Shown: piece by piece, positions 21,247 to 34,300 of the stretch | Layout of the letters: the number at the start of each line of letters is the position of its first letter | How positions within the stretch are numbered: the first letter of the stretch is position 1 | Origin: Davidsoniella eucalypti | Lineage: Eukaryota > Ascomycota > Sordariomycetes > Microascales > Ceratocystidaceae | Assembly (NCBI GenBank): GCA_004009845.1 | Contig: RMBW01000009.1 | Coordinates: forward strand, 434,001-498,000 | Length of the DNA: 64,000 nt | Direction: 5' to 3' | Notes under the pieces: generated by a model | The model's input: the letters and a program-made list of their open reading frames with translations, nothing else | Told to the model about the DNA's origin: nothing | The model's database searches: none | Made by a program: the position numbers and the translations under genes

Positions 21247-24200
21247 CATGTATTAGTATATTATTTATGCCGCTAATGCTACGTGTAAGAGAGACCACCA
21301 AACAAGAGGCTTCACCGTCACTTCTTGTGTTCATCTTTGTCTCACACACCATGTTGGTTACGGTACGAGCCAAGAAGGTGGTAAAATCAGGAATTACATA
21401 ACGAACTACACCCACCCTCGTGAACCAGATATCGAAGTCCGGCTGATATTGCATAGCACCATCTGTGATCTTACAACCAGAAGAACCGGCCCGGGGACAT
21501 TGGTAGCCGCACTGGCCTTTGATTCAGATTTGGTGGCATCCATTCTAAGAAATGGATACATAACAACTGTAGCAATAGACAACATAACATTGCTGTTGTT
21601 ACCAAACGCCCTTCCATTGCAGAGTTGTAATTAGTTGTATATTTGTAAAGTCATAACTTCCATATCCTGCGGCGAAAATCCACGACGACACTATCGCCCC
21701 GGACGAGCTATCGTCCGATATAGTCTAGCTAGAAGCTTCCCGCGAGCTTGCGTAAACTTCTAGTCCGTATTGAATCGTAAACAGTGCCAGCTGACAAGTG
21801 TATCTTCCCGAGCATTTATTATCATGTGCTAAAGAGAAGCAGAAGGGAACAAAGAACAGCACTGCTTATAGTGCATGGCTGCTTTAAGAAAGACTAAAAA
21901 AATAGATCGCCCTGTTATTGCTGATTGGGCACGATATACGACTAGTTATGTTCGTAGAACTTTACCAGAATTTCTCTAGTAAAATGATGCGGAGTGTAGT
22001 AGATTGCACTGTAGACACAGCGAATTGTGGTCTTGGCTATGGTGAAAGTCATTTTTCCAAGCTACCAACACTATCCCTTTGATTTTCTTTCACCGACAGT
22101 CTAGGGAGTAGATAGCTGCTTTACAATGCATCTACTGCTCCTACGCCACTATAAAACGGGATAATTGGGCTGAATCGCGGTGGCTAAGTAACGGGCGATA
22201 AAGATACCAAGACAATACGGCGGCAAAAGAACTAGGCGTCGACATTAGCAAGATGTTCTTGCGTATCTATGGGATCAAGCCCAGACATTGAAAACTTGGC
22301 GATAGTTGTGTTTCCCAGCCAAACAAGAAACAAAACGACGGGACAGAAGCCTCGGCGTAAGAGTAACAGGCTGGGCGTCAGATATCCCGCCATGGCTGAT
22401 CTGCCTTTTGGGCTAGAAGACGCGGCATCAGCTTGTCTGTGAAATCCGTGGCAGATCGTTGGATGGTTTGATTAGGCTGTGTTATTGTTGTGTATTGCTT
22501 TGCAGGTCTTGGCGACTACAGATCTTTTGAGCAGATAACAAAGTTATGTCTACTTGACGATGCTCTGTAAATGCGCGTAGACAGTAAGTAGCAAACACAA
22601 GCTCGAGCCTGTAATCGCTCCGGTTGGCGTGTTGGCAAGTCAGTAGTAGCGCCCGCTGGCCTGGTCTTTTCCATGGGTGTATGATCAAGGGTTGGGTTTG
22701 TCTGTCAGTGTATCGATGTTGCACTGACAGCTTTTTACAGGTGGGAATCGGCCTTCTAGGACCAGAGAGTCAATACTTGGTAATCTCGGTCACTTGTTAT
22801 ACATATACAACCGATCAATTGTTACAGCGGCAAAGATATCAGAGTGTCTTCTTGGCTAAACAGTGTAAAATGAAGATCAACAACCCCTAGTATGCATACA
22901 GCTACAGATACGTATGTACATATATAGGCATACCTAAAGATGCAGGTTTCAGAGAGGTTAACCATAGATGCGACCCAGAAAGTGAATGCGTGAACACTAC
23001 ACGAGCTCCCAATAAAAAGCCTGCTAGTTTATAAATTCAGCACATCAATAGTAACCGGCGGCCACTTACAGAAACCAAGAACTATGAATCACAAAGGTTA
23101 AGCCAATGACTGGCACTGGAATACTTCTGCCAAGCAAAAGATGAGCTATCTTTTATGACAACAGGCAAAAATAAAGATTTACTGGCTTGGAATCTCACGT
23201 TATGCATCCCTCGCTATCACACTGTGTAGGTACATTGAAAGCTCCGTGTGAATGATTTATTCGACATATGAATCATAGCCTATATGTACGTCTTGTTTGC
23301 TATATTGGTTGCAGTTACATCATAGAAATTATGGAAACGCCATCCCGCGGTCCAGCAACCCTTAAAGATCCGGTCCTTTGGGTTAGGCTTTTCCTCGTTT
23401 GCTAATTGCAATACCCTTGTGCTTGGCATCCTGTGACCGATTCGAACTTCAACATGCCGAGTTTCAAAGAGGGTGATCTGTGACGATAGTATACAAGAAA
23501 ACAAATAGCAATAATAGGGCGTGCATTAAAAAAAGGGATCAACAGGAATAAAGCTTAGCTAGCTTTCGTTGCACACAGTACGAGAGCACCGAGCCTGATA
23601 AGAAAGACCATACAAAACCAGTCGCTCTAATTCAGCCGTTCAAGAGCCATATCAGTATGTCTTAGCATGAAGACCATGTTTTATTATTATCATCGCTATT
23701 ATTAAAGAATGGCCCTTTGGGGAATTCAACAAAAGAGGCACGAACTTGCACCTGATCACACACAACACTATGCCTATCCCTTACAGAAACTTCAACACAT
23801 CAGGAATCGCATGTGACGATGAAAGATGAACAACAAAAGCGATGATGATGATGTTTACGTTTACCGCTGTTTCATAGTTTTACGCCGCCCATTACTCAAT
23901 GAACGAACGTATCTCCAATGGGCAGTAGTCAAGTAAACAGAGGCCACTCTGAGGACTGAGCTGTCGCCGGTAATCCCTATAGGCTAGATGCTTACACACT
24001 ATGACGAGGTATGGAAGAAGCCGTCAGGCTAATATTACGAACAGACCCCGGACAGTTGAGTCTTCGGCCTGTTCGGCAAAGCCAAGTGAAGGAGAGGGGA
24101 AGTCGACCTGTCTTTGTCTGATATAAACGCCTTATCTGGAAATAGCATTTGCTCAAACTCGTCCCTGTATCAGATTCCGATTGCGTCTGTCCCTCTTGAC

Positions 24201-25616
24201 GGCTATTATCCTATAGAAGACGTGGGTATACTATATATACTAATCGGGCCTTCGATTAAGCAATGCTATTCTGATTGTTATAGATGATGGCAGTGATGAC
24301 ATCTGTGCATCCATCTTCCATGGGGGTGTGTGGAAGATCATGAGTATCCGGAGTTTCGAGTTGCTATAGAGCTATTATAATAGCATGTAGCAGCGTCCCA
24401 AAGAGGCTCTGTTTAAAGTCTCAATTTAGAGGGTTGAAAGGGATGCTCTGCTAGTAGAAATGCGGCACAGCGTGGGGTGGAAGGTTCTTGTTCTCTTGAT
24501 TTATGAATAATCCGAAGGCAGATCGATTGTTCCCAAAAAGCATGGGGTACGATGTATTGCTCCCATTCTCCAAAACTATTCCTATCGACGGACTCTATGT
24601 TTAATTTTTATAGACCCTAGCTCCGATCAACCTCAAATTAGCAGCTGGACTTGTTTTGAACAGACAAGTCCGATTTCTTGGGAGGTGGCCCAGCCCTGCC
24701 AATTGACGGCACAGTGTATTAGACAAGTTGCTACCAGATCATTTCAAGATTCATCTTGGCTGGCATTAGTTCAGTTGCTAGTCGATAGTAGAGATTCTGT
24801 TACTTTTGAATTTCTCTGTGGTAGGCCTTGAAGCGACAGCATTATAGGGCACACGATGGATGAGATCCTCATGTGTGCTGAGGTCATAGTGGCCATTATC
24901 GTCGGATCTTGTAGTCCTTCGTAGCCGACAATGTTGTCTCTTCCCCTCTTTTGAGAACACAGCTCACAGCTCACTAGCTGCAACTGCAACTGTATTTGTA
25001 TCTGTATGCACGGATTTCATCCTTCGTAGTTTTATCTTGAACAATGTCAAAGCCTGACAACAGGTGGACGTAAGAAGTGTATCCCCCTCTTCCCCTAGAA
25101 AAAAATGATAAAGTAAGCGAACACGATGGAATGGACATACGCCGTGCAGTCTGTCTCGCATCGAGATGGCAGCGTATCAAAATTGATCAGCAACTGCACT
25201 AAATAGGCATTCACTTAGCCAAGAAGCCGCCATCCGCACCAGACTTAACCATGAGCGATAGCGACCATGCAATGCGGCGCTCCGCCTGATTGTTCTTCCA
25301 TTGCAGCACGGCTTTGCTTTAGTTTGTTTTGACTTGCTGCAGGTCGCTCGTTAGCTCGCTGCGTCAATAAAAAGAAACCTGGTCGCTTCAAAGGGTCGCT
25401 CGTACACACTGCTATAGAACAACAATATTCGGCACCGGTCCGCCCACATACGCCCATCCACAGTGAGACACACGCCTACAAGATGGCACGCGCGATATCT
25501 GCAGGATGTGCGTGAAAGGTGTGGCTAGGCATAGGCGAGCTCAAGAGAACACCCAAAAATCCCAAGGTCATGCAGGCCAACAGGAAGCTCTCTCATCCAA
25601 AAGGTGGGTGTGTCTG

Positions 25617-25626
25617 TACATATGTA
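25617..25626. repeat. TACATATGTA palindrome (recurring motif)
   Basis: One of six exact copies in the window (16898-16907, 25617-25626, 26669-26678, 34091-34100, 36748-36757, 37252-37261). All lie outside recognised genes. This copy sits within a longer run of TACATA-type low-complexity sequence. Confidence 0.55.
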
Positions 25627-28600
25627 CATATATACATATCTGTATATGCAGCTTATGTTCGTTTCCCATGTGAAGACCGGGATCAAGCCGGCCGGGTTAG
25701 TCGAATTGAAAGCAAGCGGTTCGAGACAAGCGGCTGCAAAAAGGCTATCAACTCAACCACCAACCGCTTCGGTCAGTTTTTTTCTTTAAACACCCATCAA
25801 CACTACTGAAAGGAAGGATACAGGCCAATTTGGTAGGAGGGTCATTTGGCACATAAACAATCGAGGCGTGATTCAATGAACTGCGACTTGGATGGTCGCC
25901 CAGTGTGCAAAATGCTAATGCTACCTACCAGAATAGCAGCACGCCAAAATACAAAAACAACCCCGTATTTTACATTTATATGCACGTGACCAGTCAAGTA
26001 TAAAGCCAAGTGGATAGGTGGTGAAGCTTTTCAATTAGGCGGTCGGCCGAAAACCCTCCGGGACCCGCCATCCGGAGACAATACGCCCCGCTTTTCTCTC
26101 CTCTTCTCAGCATATCGCTGGCAGAATAGGCGACAAATATGTCGTGTTTTCTGTGCCTCCCCAAAGCCCCGCCTAGCTAGCTTAAGAGATCAGAGGTCAC
26201 GATATTTTGCCGTGCGTCTCTGGTCTCCACTGGGTATGGCCCTGCTATGCTTCATCATCAAACATCCCCGACATATTTTCGTTCCATCGTACTAGTTTTT
26301 GCTATTGCGATAACTACTTGTCGCCCCCAGGGAACGTCGTCTTAAAACAAAAGACCCTGGTTCCATATATCGGTACATGGAACACGATTTGACTAAAACA
26401 GCATTCTGCTACTATTTCTTCACCATGTCGTCATTTTATTCTCACTAACTGACTGAGATATGAAATGCAAAGATCGCCTCCAAAGTCGCAGGTGCTTCCA
26501 TCCATCCTTCTTTATCCCATAGGCGGCATACAGCGCATCAGGTTCATCAGGGCCTGTATCCGCATTAGGAAACCATGGAGCATATCATACATCATGCTAT
26601 AGCGTTTCCACTACAACTTAGCTGATGAGATTCTTCTTCGTTTGCATCTAGTTATAGTTGTATACAGATACATATGTATGCATACTAATACGCTTTCGTT
26701 CCTCTTCCCACGCCACCCACTCTCCATCCTATGAAAGCAAGAAGGGAGGGGACCTTCTACCGACTTCCTTCTGATCTATATTACTGTTACTACCACCGCC
26801 TGCAGTGTAGTTGTATCTGTAGTTGTCTATCGCCTAAATACTCTCCGGATTTGCACCGAGAGCGGCCAACCAAAAGTGTGGCTGCGAAGTCCGCGCTCTC
26901 TCGTCTTCCCCTGTCGGTATTCTGCGATCGACATACGTGCATTACAGAAGCAACATCAGAAACGGGAATAACTATGTACCATTTGAACTACCACTAGTTA
27001 GAAGCCATAGAACATGGCCGCCGCACTGTATTGCATCAATCATCCTCTTCTGATATACCGCGGGCATCTAGTAAAGCACGCGTGGGTATACATATAAACT
27101 GTAGGTACATGGCATATCACTCTACGTCTTAGCCAGCCTCAACATCACGCTATATGGATCAAAGGCACATAATGCCCCATGGCATCGCGGCGTCATGCGT
27201 GTAGTCAGTTTCTGGAATACGTATCTATATGCTATTCGATTACCTAGTCCTTGTTTCACGTGGGGGGCGTTGACTGCTTTCTAAGTTTCCTCAGCAAAAA
27301 AAAAAAGAAATTCATCAATCGTAGCAGCATGATACGTCTAGCACACGTATCCTTCTAATTACTAGTCGTATCATGCTACTTTCCTGCGTTTTTCTTGTGC
27401 TTGGTAGTTCGTGTGTAGCAATAGTTCAATGCTTTTAATGAACAATAATTGGAGTGCCTTACAATTATGATACCCTGCTCTTATTTGTATATCCTCTTCG
27501 TTTGCACATACAGATCCATCGATATGAAGAGATGTTCTCTCCCCCATATAACTCTGCGTGGGGAGGAATAATGAACTCGTAATAGCAAGCAAAATAGACA
27601 AAAGGAGGCTAAAGGAACGAAAGCTACGACACCAAGCTGCTACCATTATTACCACAGAAATCAGGAAACGAAACGACACCTGGATTTCCTTTCTTACTTT
27701 ACTACTAAGTCCCGTAGTCTCCACAGAAGCTATCAACGCCGTAGTAGTGTTCGTTGTGCCCATAATATGCATCGTTCCCTTTGAATCCGGCCGTTATCCG
27801 GACTTGCTGGTCCTTCATGATACGGGAATCATCCTCGGCTGTTCATATTGTCTTGCGGGAAACACAGTGTACTTATACAGATAGCTAGCTAGCTGGATGA
27901 TTCAGAAGCATTGGCAGTCAAGCCATGAAATCTCCAATGGCCAACTTAGGCGGGTAAGATTATTCACCTTCGAAGCGAATCGCCAGCGACGTTAACGCGC
28001 GTTGAGAAGCAATCAAGGTTGTATGAGAAATGCAGAAAGTTACAGAATACCCTCTCTCAGCAACCGGTCTCCTGTTTGATGTGACTTAGTTGTTTATTCA
28101 TGCACTCAATAAATAGGTACATCGTGTGCCTTATATATCCTATAGAAACAAAATGCATATATTACGGCGCACATCCCCAAACATATAAGCTTGTACTATT
28201 CTTATTCTAGAATACTATAATAAGTGTTTGGGTCTCATACACGCTAATCACGTAGTGAAGAAATTACGTGTACAGCGTACGAGTTACTCAATTGGTGGGC
28301 AATATGCAAAAATGAAGTAGATATCCAGAGCATTCGGAATAAACATGTTCTGAGACAGCAATCTTCCAAGTATATGTCTTCAATGGCTCAAAATAGACTT
28401 TATTTCATTTTTGCCTTTTCTTCGTTATCTTGCTAAGGTTACTCCAATATTTACATTATTGTTTCGTTCTCTGTTAGCAAGCAAGCGTCTTGTATACTCT
28501 CAACAACACCAACCACTTATTGATGATGTATTAAGTGGTACATGATGTTATTGAATAGTAGAAGTTCTCGCTAGTTTCCGGGGAAAAGAGCGCTAATGCA

Positions 28601-29555
28601 GCCAAAAAGCCATGAAAGCAACCGGAGTATACAATACATTTATTTACCTTGTCTTGACAAGAGAAAATAGAGATAACGAGGCTGTCCGACTTATTAACAA
28701 CCAAATTCGGCCAATATCCGCGACCCTTACCTTATACGACTTATTCTGAACTTACCTCTGACTTCGGTCGTTCTATACGCAAATGCGCCAATGATGTCTG
28801 TGACTACGGTATATAGGCTACATAATCCGGAGTTCCTAGGCGTCAATACTGCTTCAAGAGTGGTATCTCGCGACACTGGCTTCTTCTATCCATAGCTAGC
28901 AACACCACAATATCACGCTCTGCCCCCCATCCATGCCTCAGATCAGATACAATGTGACGAGATACATCACGGGGACGACTAGACTCACGTCCACCTAAGA
29001 TCAAATATTCCCGAAAAGGAGTATACAGTAGCAATATCATTATTTGTAAGGAAAGATGTAGCAACACTTGGGCATCACGTAATGTGATATTTTGGGGGAG
29101 TAAACAAAGAGAACAAGCAATCCAAGCTACCATCAGGAAAAGAGGAGACTAAGCTCGATCCATAAACACATTATACTACCGTAGCATTACGGACTAAACT
29201 GGGTCGGAAACAACCAAACGGCCGAGAATTATTAGAGCAATTTTAGCGGTGCCTATGCAGATAGTCCAACCTACCAGAATTTAGAATGCTATTTCCAAAG
29301 AGAAAAAAGGAGAGGGTGAGTTGTCTCTGTATAGTTTTATGTGTCATACATGAATATTTGTACTCAATTAGGAGCGAATAGGAAAAGACCTGCAGACATC
29401 AGTCGCTTCAGCAGGTGCGGCTATGCGACTTGCTTGCCGTAGAGTGTATGTATACATAAGAAATGATCTTCTAATCACAAGAACTTCATGATGTTATTGT
29501 CCCTTGGCGCTGTATGCGCCCCTAGAAAGAAAACAGCAGTGGTTCGCATAGGTAT

Positions 29556-29571
29556 GTACATGTACATGTAC
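29556..29571. repeat. Short GTACAT microsatellite
   Basis: Almost three tandem GTACAT units, giving a self-complementary stretch in the gene desert. Confidence 0.5.
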
Positions 29572-32500
29572 TAATGAGCTTAGCAACCAGTAAGAAAGGC
29601 TTATGTATGTATACTATCAGGAAATCTTTGTAGTATTTAGCCAGCCGGAGTAATACCCATTCCGTGTATAGAGTTTCTGACAAAGGTTTTGCTTATCTTC
29701 CTACCGTCAGTCACGGCTTGGCCATAACAACATAGCAAGTGCCAACTCAGCATCATGATGTTCTCTACGCCTTGATGCAGGCCAACTTAGGGTTAGCAAC
29801 ACAGTCTAACGAACTTGAGTTTGCGTGCGAAATGGGTCGAGAGAAATCTACTGTGATTTAGTTACTGTATTCAATCAACGGGCGTAAAGATACGACAATT
29901 ATCATCCGCTTGAGAGACTCGCACAAAAAACCAAAAAAAAAAACTGTAAATAAATGGTGTGATAACCGATCTCCGTGTTCCGCTCTCTCCCAGAATCTCT
30001 TCTATTCTGGCCTCACAAGCCCCCACAAAAACGAAGTAACAGGGTAAAAAAGGCAGCTACACGCATTGTAGTGCAGCATCTCGCCGAGCACAATACAGAA
30101 CTACCATCGCCGTCAGTCCACGCCACTGGATCTGGATCATCTACAGCTTGGTACAGTATAGGACACTTGCATGTCTAAACTGAGAATTCTCACATAGAAC
30201 CGGTTGGTGAATTCGCGTAACGTGGTAGGTGTATTTCTCAAGATACTGCCATCTCGGAGTTGGGAGGGCTACCAAGCAACGATCAACACGGAACAATCGG
30301 GCCCCGCCTACTTGTATTAATTAAACTATCATGTAGCCAGCTGAAAGAGAAGGTCATAAGCATATCCTAGATATACGTACATGCACAATACTGGCTCTCG
30401 AATGCAGCCATAATGAGCATAGCTATATGACGGGAACTATCATTTTTAGCCTCGCTAAAGCGTGAACGCCTGTGCTCCCACACCTATCAGCAGCACCATA
30501 AATAAATCAAGGTTGGCACAAAATATACAGCTGAGCTAGTTATTCATAAGCTAGGTAGCATCAGCGATCCCCCATCTTGCCAGCGCGGAAGGCAGTTCGT
30601 TGTTCTCTATGTATTTCTCTTCCTCATCCAAGCCCCTCGCTTTGGCCGCCATCGATAGCACAGAGCCATACAACGCTATACTGTGGAATTGATTGCTTTT
30701 TACTGCCCACGCAGGCCTAGACCTAGAAGACAAGCTTTCCACTTAGGTACCATTTTGGAGGTTTTTCCCCATTGCTTCAACACCACCTCACTACTTGATT
30801 GCTATCTTATATATATCTACCGTAGCATTGGCCTTTGCACGGTCTCTCATGCATTACATGCACAATATGACCAGAAGAACAAAGCTAGCTAGCCGGATAG
30901 CTAGATAGCTACGAGTGGATACGGCCGAGATGTGTTTGCTTGCTTGAGCGAGACAAAGCGGTCGACGATAACAATATAAACAATGTGGGAGTAGGTAGTA
31001 GCAGCAATACTATGCTAATATTTTGGCTTCAAGCATGGGCTCTATCGGATGCTTCGACGGTAAAGCTGTTATGATCGTGGAAGACCGAAAAAAGCACAAA
31101 GATTACAGTGCCATGCCTGACCATTTCGGACTTCTCCTGTTTGCCTACATCTCCTGCATTGCAACTGCTACAGTACGGAAAATATACGTAAGAAACAAAT
31201 AGGAAGTAGACAATAAGGGAACATGAAGATATGGTCAGGAGTAGAAGAAGAAAACCTAAAAACCAGCGATACACTGATACATTGGACCCGAAGCGGCCCA
31301 ATGTTACAGAGGGTTTGGTTAGGCTTCAGAAGGTATATGTAAATAAATAAACGAGTAGAGCAAACAAAAGTATGGGTCATATATGTTAGTTTTGTGAATG
31401 GACGAAGCTATCTGCAATAGGCATTTTCTGAATTTCAAGGCTTACATAGTGGCCTTACTACAGAATCACACATATTTTCACTGGCTCGAGCCAAGACTTC
31501 TGGTTTTCGTGTGCACGCCAACCGCAAAAGACCAGAGTGAAACCCAGATTGATCCAATGCTAACGTTTTGCCTAACCGAACACATTAACAAGGCGTAAGT
31601 ATACAAGATTGGCTTCGCCCCGGCTGGACGCAGCTAGAAAGAGCCCAAGGTAAAACATTGTCGCAATTAAGGAAAGGGAAAAAAGAACACAAAGCAAAAG
31701 GAACTTGAAGCCGCAAGGGAAAAAAAAAGATTAAACACTGAAAAATGTGCCGAGAAATTGCAGAAATCTAGAACAACTCATCTTGACAGCATTGAAAAGA
31801 CCAAAAAAGGTAAACTGACCAATCGGAACAGGCAAAATTGGAGGGCCCCACAAAGACATCAAGTCAAGACCAACGATGACTAAGAGCCAATGATATAAAT
31901 AAAATAAACGTATTGTAATCAGAAGAATGCTATCCGCCCCACGAAACATCAAGTGAAAAATCCACACGGCACTACTATGTTCAGATTGTCACTCACACAG
32001 CCCTTCCCAGAGAGAAGACCACCTAGTGGAAAGTATTCCCCTAGGCATAGCAATATCTAGTAGACTATGTCTCGAATATAGGTACATACTCTTAATTTAA
32101 AGAAATAAAAATTCGCTAAACAGGAACAACGGACACAGAAAACTTTGCAATATTGCATCAACCCACATATCTTCAGAACAGTCGAGACTCTCCTACCCTT
32201 CAAGACCTTGCCTGCAGTTGTATCTGTATAGCTAGCTTACCGCTCTATTAGTATATCCCAAGTGACTTGATACTTTGAGCCTTTTGTATCCAACTCCTAG
32301 AAGAATACTAACAATAATGAAAAGAAGGCAGTGGATAGAAACTAGGACATGGTATTAGCGGGTAAACATATCCGCAATGAACTATTGACTTACAGGGAAG
32401 AGGCTTCTAAAAAGGTAAACAAACAAGCCGTTACTATCCTTTTAGAAATTATTGTAAATAAGCTATAGGGTAATGGATATCCTGACAAAGCTATTAGTCG

Positions 32501-33447
32501 AAGCTAGACCAAAACAAAAAGGAAAATTGAAAGTCTATCGTGTATGGGTCACTGAACAGGATATGAATTTTGTCCCCTGTTATTTGATGTAAATAACAGC
32601 ACTGTATTTTTGTTTTCCCCTAAACCATGCAACACAGTCAGATGCACCGTGACCAATGGAAGAAATAACAAGGACAAAGAACGAAGTGGGCTTGTTCTTA
32701 TAGATTCAAAGCTCAAGGTCGTTATGATCGTAGAACGTAGCATATTATAATCCTATAGTGGAGCAATCTAGCAATGCCAAAATGTGATAAATCATCTATA
32801 TATAAAGGGAGAAAGACCGCGGAAAACAACTAAAATAGAAAGGCGAAATGATCTGAGTTGTTTACACATATTAACATAACACTGTGTTATATGGTAAAGC
32901 TACACACTTTGACACAGTTTGGTGAACAGATCATACACACAGTATGTGTTATTGTCTTGTCTGAATTGATGACTACTAATTCCTTCCAGCTATCTGTTGT
33001 GGACATGTTACAACGCCTTTTTGGATATGGCATAGTTATCGGGAATTGACAAACAACCATATAACATTCGATGATAAGCCTGCATGGTCTAGCTAACAGA
33101 TAGAAAATCTGTCAGATGTTTCAGCCAGCCTCTTAACTTGATGTGACTACTTATTCTAGTAATAGCAGCCAGACTGACTCTGATATCGGCAGTAACTATC
33201 AAGTTTGGTTTTTATGTAAAGTCTCTTCAAGCCTCAAAAATATGTGCCGTCTAGACTAGAAATCTGTATGGAGGGAGTTCTCATTAATAACTCTGGAATT
33301 AACACATATATACTGTTATACACAAAACAAAATCCCATTCGTCCTCTGCCAACCCCCCGTTAATGGCGTGTATTCTTGGAAATAGTTCGATGTTCGTCTT
33401 TTCATGATAGCATGATATGTCTAGACCTATATAAGACACTAAAAGTT

Positions 33448-33472
33448 CCAGTACCAGCACCAGCACCAGCAT
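33448..33472 (+). repeat. CCAGCA/CCAGTA microsatellite
   Basis: Four imperfect 6-bp units (CCAGTA, CCAGCA, CCAGCA, CCAGCA) in a non-coding region. Confidence 0.6.
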
Positions 33473-34275
33473 CACACAATACCAAGAAAAGGTGTATCGG
33501 AAATAGGAAAACATAAACCAAGTATGTGAATAGTAAACTAATCTACTCGTAGCATATAAAAGTAACGTGCTTGACTAAAACATACAAAGAAAAAAGCCAA
33601 AATGTGCACAACGATAAGATAGGGTTTTTTGCATCGCATTGTACATACATATGTTTTGTTTTTTCGTTTTTATTAAGTTGGAAATGGAACTCTAATAGTC
33701 ATGTAGTACCTCGGCATCCTAAGATACACAGCCCTGAACTGATACTAATATACAATGTAAGGTGAAGGACAACCTACTTCTCAACGGTGATAGGCCACTG
33801 AGATACAGAACATTTGTTATGGTTTTGTTATATGCTATTCCAGCAAATTTCAACTTCTAATCCTTTCCGGGAAAACCCACCTCGTCGGGAATCTGTCTCA
33901 AAACCTCCAAGCGTATTGTAGCTCCTTGTTATTATAAACCCTCTTAGAACAGTATGGTTACTACCTGGCATCTACCTTCTGCAGAACTTCGTGAGTGGAG
34001 AGGCTGTCCAAACCCTCAGACACACTACCATAAACATAGGGTACTTCAGTAGTAGTTTTGCTCCAGCTGGATTTGAACCAGATACACGCCTACATATGTA
34101 TCTGTGTGTATATGCACAACAACAGATAAAGTCTATCGAATCTTGCCAAATCCGGCATCATGTTTAGTATATCTGTACACGATACACAATATCTAGTGGT
34201 TCAGTAGCACTTGCGCAGACTTCTTACATTGCTATTGTCAGTGCGCAATGGGTCTCTTGCTTTGTTCGTTCATTA

Positions 34276-34300
34276 CCACCCATTCTTAATGAGTGGGTGG
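34276..34300. repeat. Hairpin-forming inverted repeat
   Basis: CCACCCATTC and GAGTGGGTGG are separated by TTAAT. They pair as a 10-bp stem with one G-T pair and a 5-nt loop. No gene is nearby. Confidence 0.5.

Noticed and set aside
27371..27772. 133-codon minus-strand ORF with hydrophobic segments
   Set aside because: It overlaps a 108-codon ORF on the other strand. Neither has motifs or splice partners, and hydrophobic runs are expected from AT-rich sequence.
34069..34079. tRNA-like B box (GGTTCAAATCC on the minus strand) with a 4-bp T-stem
   Set aside because: No matching acceptor 5' strand, A box or anticodon arm was found within reach, with or without an intron, and no T-run follows. 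A chance match or a remnant is more likely.
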